A stretch of 64,000 bases of DNA from Siphonodentalium dalli (GCA_032622095.1 CP136069.1:158337043-158401042), one strand, 5' to 3'; positions 47,931 to 59,690 are shown, numbered from the stretch's first letter. The notes: generated by a model not told the origin, from the letters alone. Translations and numbers: made by a program.

Positions 47931-48972
47931 TTAGTGACAGTGGCTCCATATCTTGGTTAGTCGTTCTATTTCGTCCAATTTACCGGAGTAGTTTGACATC
48001 ATTTTTTGAAGATCAGTGTCGAAATTAATGCCCAGAAAGTTGAAGGTTTTTGAGTAGGATAATTTTAAATCATGGCACATGGTTGATTCATAGTTTGTTC
48101 TTGATCCTATCCATGTCGCCTGACAATTAATTCTCCGGGTTAATACGCAGTCCCGAAACCCGAGGATATAGATCAAGTATTGAGTAGGCCTTACGTATGC
48201 TACTTTCAGTGGTCATCAAGTATAAACGTTGTGTCGTCCGCGTATTGTGATATTTTATACTCTGAACCAACGAGGACTATTCCTTTAATTTTATCATTTT
48301 GTCTTACCAACAATGCTTACACCTCAGCGCAGAGGAGAAAAATATATGGGGATATGGGATCACCCTGTCGGCAGCCACGCCCTAATTTAAAACTTTGTGA
48401 TATGTTACCATTAATCAGGATGGACGAACTAGCGTCTTCATATAGAATTGCCATCCATTTTTTTTATGGAAAATCGCCAAATTTGACAAAATTGAGGCAT
48501 TTATGTATGAACGACCATGACACTGAGTCAAATGCTTTTTCGAAGTCTACTAGGAGCAGGACCCCAAGCTTATCGTGTGCTTTCGCTTGATACATTATGT
48601 CATATATATTAGCCTTGTGTTATCTCCAATGTATCTGTCAGCTAGAAATCATGTTTGGTCAGAATTAATTATATACGGGAGGACGCGTTTAAGCCTATAT
48701 GCGAAGCACGAGGAGGCGAGTTTATAAGTTGTGTTCAAAAGGGAGATTGGACGTCAGTTTTTTAATAATTGACGGTTTTTGTCCTTCTCTGGAATGAGTG
48801 TTATAATACCCTGTTTTTGTGTGATCGATAATTCTCCAAATGAAAACGATTCGTAAAGCGAGTCTGTCACAAAGAGCCCCAGATCAGACCATAAAAATTT
48901 GAAGAATTCATATGTGTAAACAGATGGTCCCGGACATTTACAATTTTTCGATTGTCTTAATGCATGTGTCAA
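47931..48972 (-). pseudogene. Nested LINE: reverse transcriptase core
   Basis: Fragments in several frames cover the fingers (KCPGPSVYTYEFFKFLW), ITQKQGIITLIPEKD, motif A with LLLVDFEKAFDS, the RQGDPISP-equivalent block and the catalytic YADD. 47931-48176 continues with KTFNFLGINFDTDLQKM, the post-YADD segment. Both metal-site motifs look intact despite frame breaks. Confidence 0.8.
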
Positions 48973-49044
48973 TTCTTGTAAAGTTAGCGGACCCTCAATG
49001 TTCGATGCCTGAGATGGGGTTAGCTTGGGAGTTTCAGAATTTTT

Positions 49045-49555
49045 TTACATTCGATTTAGATCTTGATCATCAGTATATTTATGTGAATAGAGAGTTTTGT
49101 AGAAATTTCGAGCTTCCGACATGATGCTGTCTTGTGTTGTAAAATTATTACCATTCTTATCTGTCAAACTGATCAAGGTTTTGGAAATATAATTACGTTT
49201 ACATTCAAGACTTAGTGATGGGTTTTCCAAGTTAATTGGTATGATGTTTTTCTTTTCAGAGAGGAGTTGTTCTCTTTTAAGATGTTCTCGTTTACGGTTC
49301 GCACAGAACTTCATAGTTTCTCCCCTAATGTCGAACAAGATGGCATCTAAAAGAAGTCTCTTGTTGATATTACATGAAACTTTATGTTCACCTTCATCTT
49401 CTACATATGAATAGCCATAGCGAATTATTTTGTCTTCTATGATCCTTTTTCCAAAACCCATGACCAGTTTTCATGTTGCTAACTGTTATTTGAAAGGAGA
49501 TAATTGAGTGATCGGATTTATATCCCGGTATTATCGGGGGTCCCGTGTTTGATAA
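49045..49555 (-). pseudogene. Nested LINE: endonuclease end and RT linker
   Basis: Reads NTGPPIIPGYKSDHS (endonuclease SDH motif), then a 138-residue open segment with KREHLKREQLLSEKKN and the RT entry MSEARNFYKTLYSHKYTD. It is typical of the L1/Tx1 linker. Confidence 0.8.
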
Positions 49556-49587
49556 ATTGAGGAGTTCCGAAGAAACTAAGAAATTAA

Positions 49588-49596
49588 AGTATTAGA
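49588..49596. repeat. Target-site duplication, right copy
   Basis: AGTATTAGA, see 46153-46161. Confidence 0.75.
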
Positions 49597-50035
49597 ATGA
49601 TAGCCGAATGCGAACGAATCGATATTTCAGGAACATTAGCTATTATGGATTGTGAAAAGGCATTTGACTCTTTAGAATGGGCCTACATAGAGAAGTGCCC
49701 AGCCGTTTTCAAATGGTGAACTTCAATTAAAAGATGGACGAACACTTTCCACACAAATATCAATAGATATAACATCAATAATGGCCCGTAATCTTTGAGA
49801 TACAAAAGAAATGTTCAGAGGTGTATTGCAAGGCAGTCCCATATTGCCGTATCGTTTTATTCTGGCCATAGAACTAATAAACGAAAATCTTAAATTTAAC
49901 CCATGCATAAAAGGTATTGAGTTAATACCCACTCCCGCAATATGTAGATGACCTCACACCCTTCCTACATGAACATAAAAAATCCCTCAATATTGTACTC
50001 AACACATAGGATAAAGTTAGTACATATTTCGTAAA
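49597..50035 (+). pseudogene. L1/Tx1-like LINE reverse transcriptase, right part (host)
   Basis: Continues the plus-strand element: ECERIDISGTLAIMDCEKAF (motif A, 49608-49668), a GVLQGSPILPYRFILAIEL block near 49815-49870, and YVDD at 49941-49952. Frameshifted and stop-laden. Similarity fades near 50035. Confidence 0.75.
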
Positions 50036-50039
50036 TTAA

Positions 50040-50640
50040 CTACGATATATAATTATTATGAATAGGGTACTACGTCACTAGAATCTGTGTTCATTCTATT
50101 CGTTGTCTGTTTTCCATATTCGTTGTTACGACTACGGTTTCGGATTTTCAACAAAACTCACAAATACATCATATAATAATACATTCGCGATTGTTTCTTA
50201 GCACCTGTGTGGGAGCTAACTCTGAGATTATGTCCTTAAATTGTGATCGCCGTGTGACCTTAATTAAAATATATTAGTGGCAATCAAATAAATGGACGTC
50301 TTGAAAAACGAGACGCTTGCTAAACACACAACACTAATCGTGATTGCGCAGTAAGCCAAGATCTATCGCCGGCTGCAATGAAGCAACAACGAAACAAAAT
50401 ACAATTTATAACTACTGGACATCGTGCTTCTGACAGAAAGTTGAGCAGAGGCATCGTCATCACCATCTCTGAACGCTCAATGCAAAGTAAGTGCAAGATA
50501 ATCCTTGTGGGGGCTCCCGGTGAGTTTCAGTACTTATCTATTGATTTTGGCATGTGTTAACAAATAGTCAATCGTCAATTCTGCGAAAATGTTTTGGACA
50601 GCCAGAACAATTAACCACTACAATTAGCTATTCGTAATAA
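50040..50640. repeat. Segment shared with 8544-9010
   Basis: Same order of matching blocks (GAATAGGGTACTACGTCACTA, AATACATCATATAAT, CGTGTGACCTTAAT, CGTCAATTCTGCGA, AGCTATTCGTAAT), diverged. Confidence 0.7.
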
Positions 50641-51518
50641 TAGTCCATTGTGCGAAAGGTGTCTATTATCCCTCCGACAAATTATTTATACATAATTCGC
50701 AAAATTAAATGAGATATTTTGCGTTTAATAATTCTGCCGCTTTACTTCGTCTCTACATTTGTATTTGGTATTTGTCTAAGATCTTTTTTTGCAATTAGTT
50801 GAATAAATATTCCAATGGGACTTTCCTGGAGATGTGCAAGATTGCCTCCACACACACTTTTCGTTGCCACTTTCTATTTATCAGCAAGAGTTTCTGTTGG
50901 AATGTTGTAAATTAGATTTCGACCATGCAGTGCATGTTCATCGTATTGCGTCTTTTCAAAAGTATCACATGTACTTGACATTTATTCCTGCCAAGAAGCC
51001 GTCTATTGATTCATTATCCGCAGTTTTTACAAATCATTTACGGTGTAGTTTTTTTTATTTTAGTTTTACTGTCTGTTTTGTTTTCGATTCTTTCAGTTTG
51101 CCAGTTTGTTTGTTTTTTACTTTATTTGTGTGTGGATAGCACCAGTGGTCGAACATTATTGCCTGTTATATGTATACAGGCAATGATAGGTTTTTCGATT
51201 TCGACAACATTGAGATATCTCTTTCTGACCTCAACCACGCGATTCCATGAATTGACAATGGAATAATTTATATAAATTAAAACTACTAACCTCGTCTCGC
51301 TGACCCAGAATGATGTTTTACATCCCAGAATATATAAACATGAAGAGTCTGGGAAAAGGTACACAATCTTTAATTTCAGTCCTCGTCAATAACAGAGTTA
51401 GACAGGGTGGTAATTCATTAGAGACATTCAAGAAATATCGTATGTCATATGGTGTTATTGACCAAACGACTGACCCCATCTTTTGTGAACTAATTGTATA
51501 AGTAATGCTGATACTTAC
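50641..51518. other. No firm feature
   Basis: Plus-strand frames at 50834-51139 and 51006-51266 are hydrophobic but lack motifs and splice context. A minus-strand donor-like GTTAGTAG near 51290 has no convincing exon. Confidence 0.3.
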
Positions 51519-51708
51519 GGTATGGTGTCATTCTGAATGCTGTCACTTGACTCACATCTGGCAGAAGACTGATTGTATAGGACAGACAACACCTCAAAAT
51601 TAGAATGGCATTGATCTGCATACTGATTGCGGTTTAGGCTGAAAGTGAAATATGTTCCGTTATTGGTTGCACATGTATTTCCACGCATGATGATATGAAC
51701 ACACATGA
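51519..51708 (-). CDS. Putative extracellular exon, Cys-containing, weakly CUB-like
   Basis: A consensus donor (GTAAGT) ends the exon at 51519. An acceptor-like CACATAAG would start it at 51708 (phase 1 in, phase 2 out). It encodes about 62 residues with NTCATNNGTYFTF, QCHSNFEVLSV and ARCESSDSIQNDTIP, whose Cys and hydrophobic spacing faintly resembles the second half of a CUB domain. Its outgoing phase does not fit the lectin exon at 42756, so it would belong to another transcript or have a different start. Confidence 0.3.
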
Positions 51709-52712
51709 CTTATGTGAATTGTGTGACACTGAACATGTAACTGCTGTGCCCAAGTCGTGCTACATATATTATAAGTTCGCCTGAAAAAAAGCCTGATTTT
51801 GTTGCAAATGATTATAAAAAGTTAAAAACAGATGTTCGTGTCCGTGAGTATGCACGTACTTATTTGTTTTGTTGTGGTTTGACGTGGTTTAAGTCGGTAG
51901 CCCATGTCGCAACGAGAAACACTGAACTTAGTCATTACCGTTTCAGAATCTGTTTGCAACTAAGCAACAGTTTCTGTGTACAAAACAGTGAACAGACCGA
52001 AACTACGAGATCATATATGTACCTGTATTCGCGAATGCATTCCAGTCTGGCCCATATGAATTAATGTGTGATCATCTAGAGGGTTATAACGCTGGTAGCG
52101 TTTTACGAAGAAGATAATTTCTTGTCGCCGATGTCCATCAAACTGAGGTTCGTTTCAGACGTCGTGTCATCGCCGCACCTAATACAATGCAATTTAATCC
52201 GACGGAAGGTTAATACAACCAAGTGCGGAAATAGGCGGCCCTACTTTCATCGGTCGGATACAAATTAGAAGTTGTATTGACTTCAGTGTTCCACGTTTTT
52301 ATGCTCTAGCGGCGCGTGCGATGACTTATTTTAAAAATTAGACACCCTCTGACGTCATGTTCGCCGCAAATAAGGCGCCAGCTATATTTGAATATCGTTT
52401 GTGGAAGATTCTCTTCTACTTATTCTTTATTATACAAATACTCTTTTTTGTATTACATCATCGTGTTTATAATTGAAAGTTTGTATATATCTGCTGGATG
52501 GTCATATAGGTCTGTTCAAGGTCACGACGCTAATGACTGTTCTATAGTATAGTAGATATGCGATCAACTTATTATATTTCTAAAGGATATTATATGATAA
52601 CGTACACTCATAGGTGTATAACCAGTGAAAACCTTGTTCCATAATCGAATCGAAGACAAATAATTTAGAATTATTACGCCATCGACGTAATTCCCCTTCG
52701 TAACAGCCTTAC
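51709..52712. other. Mostly unrecognised, with a Helitron-family fragment
   Basis: At about 52080-52150 AGCGTTTTACGAAGAAGATAA and TTGTCGCCGATGTCCATCAAA match the pearl-type family entry and core blocks. The rest shows nothing. Confidence 0.4.
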
Positions 52713-52829
52713 ATGGATTTTCAAACCCGATGTACACGGAGTGCCAAACGTGACAACCTTGTGCGCATTGAAATCGCTGCAATGCCAGTTCTTCCACCGG
52801 GAACCAACTCGAAGTTAATTCAAAGTTTA
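52713..52829 (-). CDS. Putative phase 1-1 extracellular exon, weakly PAN-like
   Basis: Minus-strand acceptor GATCTGCAG and donor GTAAGG bound 117 bases that are open and symmetric (phase 1-1). The frame reads VEELALQRFQCAQGCHVWHS and ends near GFENP plus a split codon. C-A-x-x-C after an aromatic/basic stretch recalls PAN/apple domains, but too few Cys are present to be sure. The longer open frame (52564-52866) extends past both signals. Confidence 0.3.
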
Positions 52830-52949
52830 CTGCAGATCTTCGATACTGGCACGATAAGTCAAGCATAATTTATTCAGATGTCGTATTTTCATCGCATCGA
52901 ATACAATATTAGACAACGTCGGTAATGTACGGGCCCCATAGGGTCAGCT

Positions 52950-53060
52950 CAATATCAAATATAAGGTACCAAACGATACCAAAGTTGCACCGTTCGAGTT
53001 AGGAAACTTATATATAGGCATTTCCGTGATATTCGACGAGTCTAAAAGTGTATTTTCTGA
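52950..53060. repeat. Pearl-type Helitron core fragment
   Basis: GTACCAAACGATACCAAAGTTGCACCGTTCGAGT and ACTTATATATAGGCATTTCCGTGATATT follow the core-unit pattern seen at 31600-32760, without either terminus. Confidence 0.5.
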
Positions 53061-53251
53061 AGTAATGCGGTTAATCCTGTCTATACTAATACTCAGTGAT
53101 TAGTTGTTCCATTAGGACATGTTCAGATAACACGTGTTGAACTTCCACCTTATATCACATTTGTTGTAGAAAATTTCTCAGTCAAAAGGGGTGTAGATTG
53201 TTTATGATGGCCCTTCTCGATTTTTAAACCATGTTGCTAATGAAAGTTAGT

Positions 53252-53599
53252 GAAATTATACCAAAAGCGATCTGTTAACAAGGCTCAACTGTGGTTTTGT
53301 CTCTGATACGCGTCTATATGATACACGATTAATTGAACGGTGTGGATTAGAGTTTGTGTTGAATGGTCACAGCGAAGCAATCTCCAATAAAATCACAACG
53401 GTGTCGAGTGTTTTGCTTATCGCACACTCATTATGTGCTGCATATAAACAAACGCTCGGCTCACACAATTGTGTTTTGTGAATAATTCACACTAGCACTA
53501 TATATCCACACCGTTCAATTAATCGTGTGTCATATAGACGCGTATCAGAGACAAAACCACAGTTGAGCATTGTTAACAGATCGCTGTTGGTATAATTTC
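53252..53599. repeat. Inverted repeat, ~95-bp arms
   Basis: 53252-53346 (through GTTAACAAGGCTCAACTGTG to CGAACGGTGTGGA-like end) is complemented by 53506-53599 with a few mismatches. The spacer is about 160 bp. No ORF; MITE-like. Confidence 0.85.
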
Positions 53600-53602
53600 G
53601 AA

Positions 53603-54182
53603 CTGAAGTCTCTAATCACAGTAAAAGAAGTGTTTTTGGTGACATTTTTCCCCTCCGAAACAAGATATGAAGTACTATTTTATTTAGATCGCCCACCTTC
53701 TATGTATACAGTGACTATATATATTATAATAGAAAACTTAATCAGTTTTCATGAAGATAACGTGCTTGAGATCCGTATACCTTCGAATCTGTATTATTGT
53801 GTTCTATATATAGATCACGTTACCTAAAAATAGTATCAGAGAACGCGCTTAACGTAACGTAAAGTGGCGTTGTCGTTTGGAATAGGCGCAATAAAAACTG
53901 TTTCCCTACTGGTCAGATTGTCTATCTTAACCAATAAGCTTAAGATTTGGCATTGCGTATGGTTGACATGGTTGTTGCTAAGCCTTGTAGTTCAAATACA
54001 GAACTCACCACCTCGTTGTTAGTATTTCAACAAATTACCCATTACCACACAACAAAAGGATGAAATGAACTCTGTATACATAGAAGGTGGGTGATCTAAA
54101 TAATATAGTACTTCATATCTTGTTTCGGAGGGGAAAAATGTCACAAAAACACTTCTTTTACTGTGATTTGAGACATCAGTTC
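53603..54182. repeat. Inverted repeat, ~110-bp arms
   Basis: 53603-53712 (GAAGTCTCTAATCACAG to CTATGTATACAG) is complemented by 54071-54182, about 95 percent alike by eye. The spacer is about 360 bp. It begins four bases after the previous inverted repeat. Confidence 0.85.
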
Positions 54183-54854
54183 TTTGACTTTGACTTGGTC
54201 AAGTTTGTGTTTGAAACTCTTTGTTATTGTCGTTCTTGTTTCAGTGAATGATTTACTGTAAGTTAACTTGGCTAGATAACTAGAGCATATGTGCCATCAA
54301 CTGAATGAATTCTAGCGCTAAAAAGGAGTCTAATTTATCAATTCTCCGTAGTCTCTGTGCCAACTCCAAAATTTAACAACAGTTGTCATTAGCGTAGACC
54401 GAACAAAAAATCGAAGCACATTTCCGGTTATACCTCTAAGGTCGGGACAATTCTCAAAACAAAAATGAAAATCATTGAAATTGAAATGAAAAAGAGGATG
54501 ATAATCATGTAGGCAGCATGTGTATGATTTTATGATTCAACAACTGTAGAATTAGGCTTCATCTTGGACGTGAGGAATTATTCTGACTTCGCCTTTTCTA
54601 AGTACCGGATTTCCTGTGAATACCGCGATCACGTTTTATACATCGTGAATTCAACGAGTATAGATGCATTCAGCTTAGTTTAGCTTGAATGTGAATAGTG
54701 CTAGTTTTGTGAATGTAACAAAACTCTTGACTTTGACCAAAGTAAAGAGATACTAGTAATGTGAAATTATTCAATTTATTGAGAAATATTGCCATGATTA
54801 CTACTTAATTTGGTATTTCTAATTTGAAAGTGAAAGCATTGAAGTAAAAGCGTT
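54183..54854. other. Nothing recognised
   Basis: AT-rich, no coding or repeat signal seen. Confidence 0.4.
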
Positions 54855-55170
54855 GCTGGAGTTGGGTGGCCAAGTGGTTAGCGTGTTCGGCTACCGGCTA
54901 GATGTTTCGCTTGGACCCTGGATCGATTCATCTCGATCATCGACAAACATGAGGTGTTGTTAAGCGGTAATGCTCGCCCGCCCGGTGTCATTTACAGGGA
55001 TGACACTGGTTTAATCAAACAGTCCCATCAGGTGGGACGTAAATGGCTGTCCCGTGTACGATCATGTGCGCACGGTAATGAACCCTACCATGGGCGATAA
55101 TCCACGGGTTGGTGGCAACATTTCCTGTCAAAATTCCTCCCTTCGGGGCGGAAGTTGTCAGAAATTTCAG
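54855..55170 (+). mobile_element. tRNA-derived SINE (~315 bp)
   Basis: The head has an A-box-like GGTGGCCAAGTGGTTAGCG (54866-54884) and a degraded B box GGATCGATTC near 54920. The body contains GGTGTCATTTACAGGGATGA, GGTGGGACGTAAATGGCTGT and CGTGTACGATCATGTGCGCA, of a type common in invertebrate tRNA-SINEs. The 3' end is uncertain. Not a functional tRNA. Confidence 0.65.
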
Positions 55171-56864
55171 GTGATGGTGTAATAGAGTTCTCTCTCTTCA
55201 GTAATTATGGTGGTGGAACACACACGTCTGTGGTATGTATATAATGTATATATGTGGTGGTGGTGGTGGTTTTGAAAAGAGCATTTCAGATATCGATGTG
55301 GTGTGGAGGTGGATACATAATTACACGGAGACGTGGTTGTCCTAAACGACGGATCTACACACAAGTTTAAACATATTTTATTGTATCATTAATGTACAAT
55401 TGGGATTGGGGCACAAGTTATACAACTAAGATAGCTGCTCTCCCCAGAGACACACACGTAAGAAGAATTAAGATGGATGCTGATTGTTTTTGTCATTATG
55501 ACATGTAAATCCTACCGCACAGTGGCGCTCTCCATTTGTCAATACGACTCATGTCGGGCAACACTTACGATCAAACGTTTACATGCGCGCAATTAGTCCG
55601 TGAACGCGGCCATTCTAAATCAGAGTAATCTGATTATCTCCCAGCCAGGTTTACGGACTAGTGCGCAGTATGTTAAACTTTTACAAATTTTTTAATATTA
55701 TATGTTCTTAATATTAATATATATGTTAAATTGGATTACAATGATATATACTCAGTTCATTGACGTACCCCGAAATGCGGTCAGACTAATAGTACCATGT
55801 TATATTTAGTGAAATGATTGTTCTGACTTGCGAGTTAATTATCAACATTTAGACAGAGTTTTCGCGACTAAAATGAGATAAATTAGTTTGGAACCATTCA
55901 GAATACCATGCAGTACCGGTTGTCGGTTGGTTAAATTTATAATACTGCCGCGTTTGGTTTTTTCGGCATTTACATGGCAATATGGGCCAGGGGCTGAGGG
56001 ACTGCAACCCCCCCCCCCCCCGAGCGATTTGCAAGCATAAAATTTGTGCAATTTTTGGGCGAATTGGTGGAACTTTGTGGAACATTGTGCAAACTTACTG
56101 TAATTTCTACATTTCTGCCCGATTTATACCTATACTTCAAGTTGTTTGAAATGAATTATCCTGCGTACATGCAATGAATATTCTGAGCTAATAATGGGCC
56201 AAAGTTCTCTGGATACCAATTTCATTTGATACAGAGTGGCTATTTTAGCTTAGGCATGGAATGGCATGCTATTATAAATGAGAAACAAAGTTTTCATTTT
56301 ACCAGGCCACCATTTGTCACTGCGTGTTGAAATTTCAATAAATTTTAGTCTAAATTGAATCGTGATATGCATATGATATCCTAACGTCAGCACAAATAGC
56401 GATACCTATTATATCGTAGCAGAAGTGTGCATGTAATATCCAGTTCATGAATCATGAGTAGAGTCTGGTTGAAATACTACTGTGTGGCGAGTCACACTCG
56501 TCTTCGGGCTATTGAGGCCATGTATGCATGGTGTTATGAACGGTTTGTATTGTGAAAGGGTAACCTTATCCGCTCGTAAACCCTCATAGTAGTAAATTTT
56601 ATACCAGGTTCTTTTCAGTATTTAGAAACAGCTCACAATCGAAATTCGCTTGATACATACTAGATTGTTTTGCCAAAGGTGGTAGCCGAAATTCTGATGG
56701 CAGTGCTTTGGTGTTGTCCATCAGTCTGTCTGGATCGCTTTAGGTTTTACATTTACAACATTTCAGAGTTTGCGACTCGAGAATATACTTCAAAGTATCA
56801 AGCTGGGTGGGTACAATTATTATGCACCTAATCATTTTTATATTCTAATTGTATATCTACATCT
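55171..56864. other. No gene; minor simple repeats
   Basis: A (GGT)n tract at about 55252-55272 and a poly-C run at about 56010-56022. Otherwise unrecognised; open frames on the minus strand are crossed by the poly-C run. Confidence 0.4.
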
Positions 56865-58147
56865 CATCACCCCCCGTGTACGTGGTATCACCAAAGCCGA
56901 GGGTATCACCAAAGCCAAGAAAATGGGAAAGTCATTTTCACGTATATGATATGGTGATATGTTTGTTTCTCATCGTAGAACAGACAACGAACAACGTATG
57001 TGTATGTCCACACGAAGCAGGGGTATTTATCCACCCGCTGTCAATAAGTTTTCCCAGATCAAACAATTTAATATTTTTTTGCGAATTTTTTCAATAGTGT
57101 TTTTGCTTTTGCTTTTGCTCACTCAAATTTTCGAGAACATCCACCCACTAGTATAGTTCCTGGACTTCCACGCTGCCAAAACAAATGCCGGTATATAGTT
57201 GAATATGTCAATGAAGCTTAGGATTGAACATAATTTAAAAAATCAGTGTCGTTCTCCATACCCGCGTGATATGGAGTTACCACTGTCGGCACAGAAAGAT
57301 GTTAACGCCGCAGACGAAGATGTCACCAAACGCCGAGCATCTGTGCAGTAAATATGCGTAGTACTTAAGGAGTTCTGATGAGTGTTCGAGTGTTTTTATG
57401 TGTATCTGAGACTGATCAATTGGACTGCGAATGTCATCTGAAATATGAATCCATAACATATTGGGAATATTGTATACATATCTATTATGAATGTATTTCA
57501 ATTGAAATTAATTGAACATCCATCTCAGCATTCAGATTTGCGATCTCAAAAAGGTGAATGAATGATAACGCGATGCATTCGCAGTCCAATTGATCAGTCT
57601 CATATACACATAAAACACTCGAAAACTCATCAGAACTCCTTAAGTACTACGCATATATTTACTGCACAGATGCTCGGCGTTTGGTGACATCTTCGTCTGC
57701 GGCGTTAACATCTTGCTGTGCCGACAGTGGTCACTCCATATAGCGCGGGTATGGAGAACGACACTGATTTTTTAAATTCTGTTCAATCCTATGCTTCATT
57801 GACAGATTCAACTATATACCGGCATTTGTTTTGGCATTTGTTTTGGCAGCGTGGAAGTCCAGGAACTATACTAGTGGGTGGATGATCTCGAAAATTTGAG
57901 TGAGCAAAAGCAAAAACACTATTGAACAAATTCGCAACAAAATATTAAATTGTTTGATCTGGGAAAACTGATTGACAGCGGGTGGATAAATACTCCTGCT
58001 TCATGTGGACATACACATACATTGTTCGTTGTCTGTTTTACGATGAGAAACCAACATATTCCCATATCATATACGTGAAAATGACTTTCCCATTTTCTCG
58101 GCTTTGGTGATACCCTCGGCTTTGGTGATACCACGTACACGGGGATG
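56865..58147. repeat. 1.28-kb inverted repeat with ~570-bp arms
   Basis: Arm 1 (56865-57433) begins CATCACCCCCCGTGTACGTGG and is complemented by arm 2 (57576-58147) with few differences. The spacer is about 142 bp. Arm 2 carries an extra copy of TTTGTTTTGGCA near 57830. The same peptide-like translation from both arms (VYVVSPKPRVSPKPRKWES) only reflects the symmetry. It could be a foldback or MITE-like element; no transposase is seen. Confidence 0.9.
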
Positions 58148-58637
58148 ATCATGGCCTTGGAATGAGTAAGTTTTCGAATAACGTAGTACGTTATTGTCAT
58201 ATTGTTCTTGAGGAAATTTGAGAAAATGATAACGATGGCGGGGAATATATAAATACCACGAGTCGTACGCAGTAGCATATGCGGCCGCGAAGTTCCCACT
58301 AAGTGATAGAAAATGATACACCTCATGTAGCCTTCACTTTGCGCATGGAACAACAAAGAGCGCTCCTTGTTAAGTCTAAAATAAAACATTACCTTATTAC
58401 AAACCGAATTCGCCAGTGTCTGACACAACAAATTAGCACGTATACGAAATCGAATTATAGTCTTGTAGTCATTATTGGAATAACCAATGTATCAACTTAT
58501 ATCGTTTTTTTTTATTGGTCACAAAATTTACACCGTCTCCTGAGATAAAGCTACACAACTCAGAATTCGTTTATTATACAGCATAGGTCATCCAAATTGA
58601 GAATTTTTACGTCTTGGTGTAAAAAATCAGAGAACTA
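58148..58637. other. Nothing recognised
   Basis: No motif in the open frames extending from the palindrome. Confidence 0.35.
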
Positions 58638-59345
58638 AGACATTGTCTTGCGCCATTTTTTGCGCATTTATAACTTCTCAGCTATTTGTTCAATGTAGCT
58701 CAAATTTGGAACACAGCCTATAATTTATTGTAAAAGAAGACTCACCAGATTTCACGCGGACTGATCAAAGAAAACCTGAGATCGAAGATGTCCCCAAATG
58801 CCGTATTTGCACTCAAGTAGACACTATTTCTTATTGGGCGCGAAGTGCGAAAATGGGTCGCAGTGCAGGGGCCCGTGGCCCTATATATACGCTGCTGAAT
58901 AAATGCGCCCGAAGGGAGCCTGTCCAAGATAATAATGCATGTGCGGGAAGCGCATAGATGGGCTGCAGGCCACTCCGTCGTCGAATAAACGCTCTGTTTT
59001 AGTTACATAGTATATATAGTAATAAACGAATATATTTTGATTTTCTATCACCAAAACCCCCCCCCCCCCCCGACGCCACCGCAGAATAAACGCTCCCAAA
59101 TGCAGTTACTTTCAGTTAGTAAATAAAGTAATACCGTAATATGTTGATTTTGTTGCGTTCCATATGTGCAAGCATATATGTGGGGTAGGGTGGGAGTACA
59201 GCATGCGGTTTAGTTCAATAAAGTGTTCCAACGCGCCTCCAGTGATAAAGAAGCTTGACCAATCCAATGCTAATATAGAATTGAGAATGTGCTCATGACC
59301 GCGGAGACCAGAAACTTACGAAGAACATGTATATACCCGTCATAT
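58638..59345 (+). mobile_element. Diverged relative of the 35198-40927 composite module
   Basis: TTGCGCATTTATAACTTCTC, CCAGATTTCACGCGGACTGATCAAAG, ATTTGCACTCAAGTAGACAC, GGCTGCAGGCC and GGAGACCAGAAA blocks follow the composite's left arm in order. The CCCGTC 5' end is lost (replaced by TACGTCTTGG). A poly-C run lies at 59056-59072. Confidence 0.65.
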
Positions 59346-59564
59346 TGACGGGCAATCCCCAAGTATTTATATGAGAAACTAACTGTTGTGAAATTAGCCG
59401 CACTTTTCATAACACACAACGAGAAAACAATCATTATTCAAACGAAAATATCTTTACATTTCCTTCTCCTTTGTACCATGTGGCGACAGCAGACATTACT
59501 ACATCCTAAAATGATTGACCGTATACTTAATTATGTCAAATATATTAAATAATGCATGGTGCCG

Positions 59565-59690
59565 AAATATCTTCGTTGAAATGCCGAAACGTCCTAGTGA
59601 TTGTGCCGAAGCAACCAAGTGCCGAAAACCCAGGTGCCGAAAAGTCCTTAAAACTAGGTGCCGAAAGGACCTGAACCCGGGTTTGGACTC
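59565..59690. repeat. Short interspersed array of (G)TGCCGAAA words
   Basis: GTGCCGAAA or ATGCCGAAA occurs about six times between 59568 and 59665, often followed by CGTCCT or AGTCCT, at irregular 17-30-bp spacing. The style recalls the TTCCGAAGG array at 23217-23335 but the unit is different. Confidence 0.6.

Larger units (their letters stand above)
46162..49587 (-). mobile_element. L1/Tx1-like LINE inserted in opposite orientation, 5'-truncated
   Basis: On the minus strand the element begins inside the endonuclease C-terminus (PGYKSDHS near 49510), runs through the RT and ends in an A-rich tail (plus strand T-run with TTTG units, 46165-46185). It is flanked by AGTATTAGA. RT landmarks: FFKFLWSDLG and ITQKQGIITLIPEKDK (48754-48972), motif A VDFEKAFDS (near 48530), CRQGDP (near 48370), YADD (48233-48244). 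The C-terminal region holds a zf-RVT-like CKRCENTQENIAHIFWDC (near 46970-47030). Frame breaks show it is inactive. Confidence 0.85.

Noticed and set aside
50834-51266. Two hydrophobic plus-strand frames
   Set aside because: Phe/Val-rich composition follows the T-rich DNA; no splice context or motif.
57365-57400. CTGATGA word as a second hammerhead
   Set aside because: No GAAA box or closing stems follow in register on either strand.
57919-58431. 170-residue minus-strand frame
   Set aside because: It spans a palindrome arm; the mirrored plus-strand frame at 56849-57097 gives the same peptide, so it reflects symmetry and has no domain.
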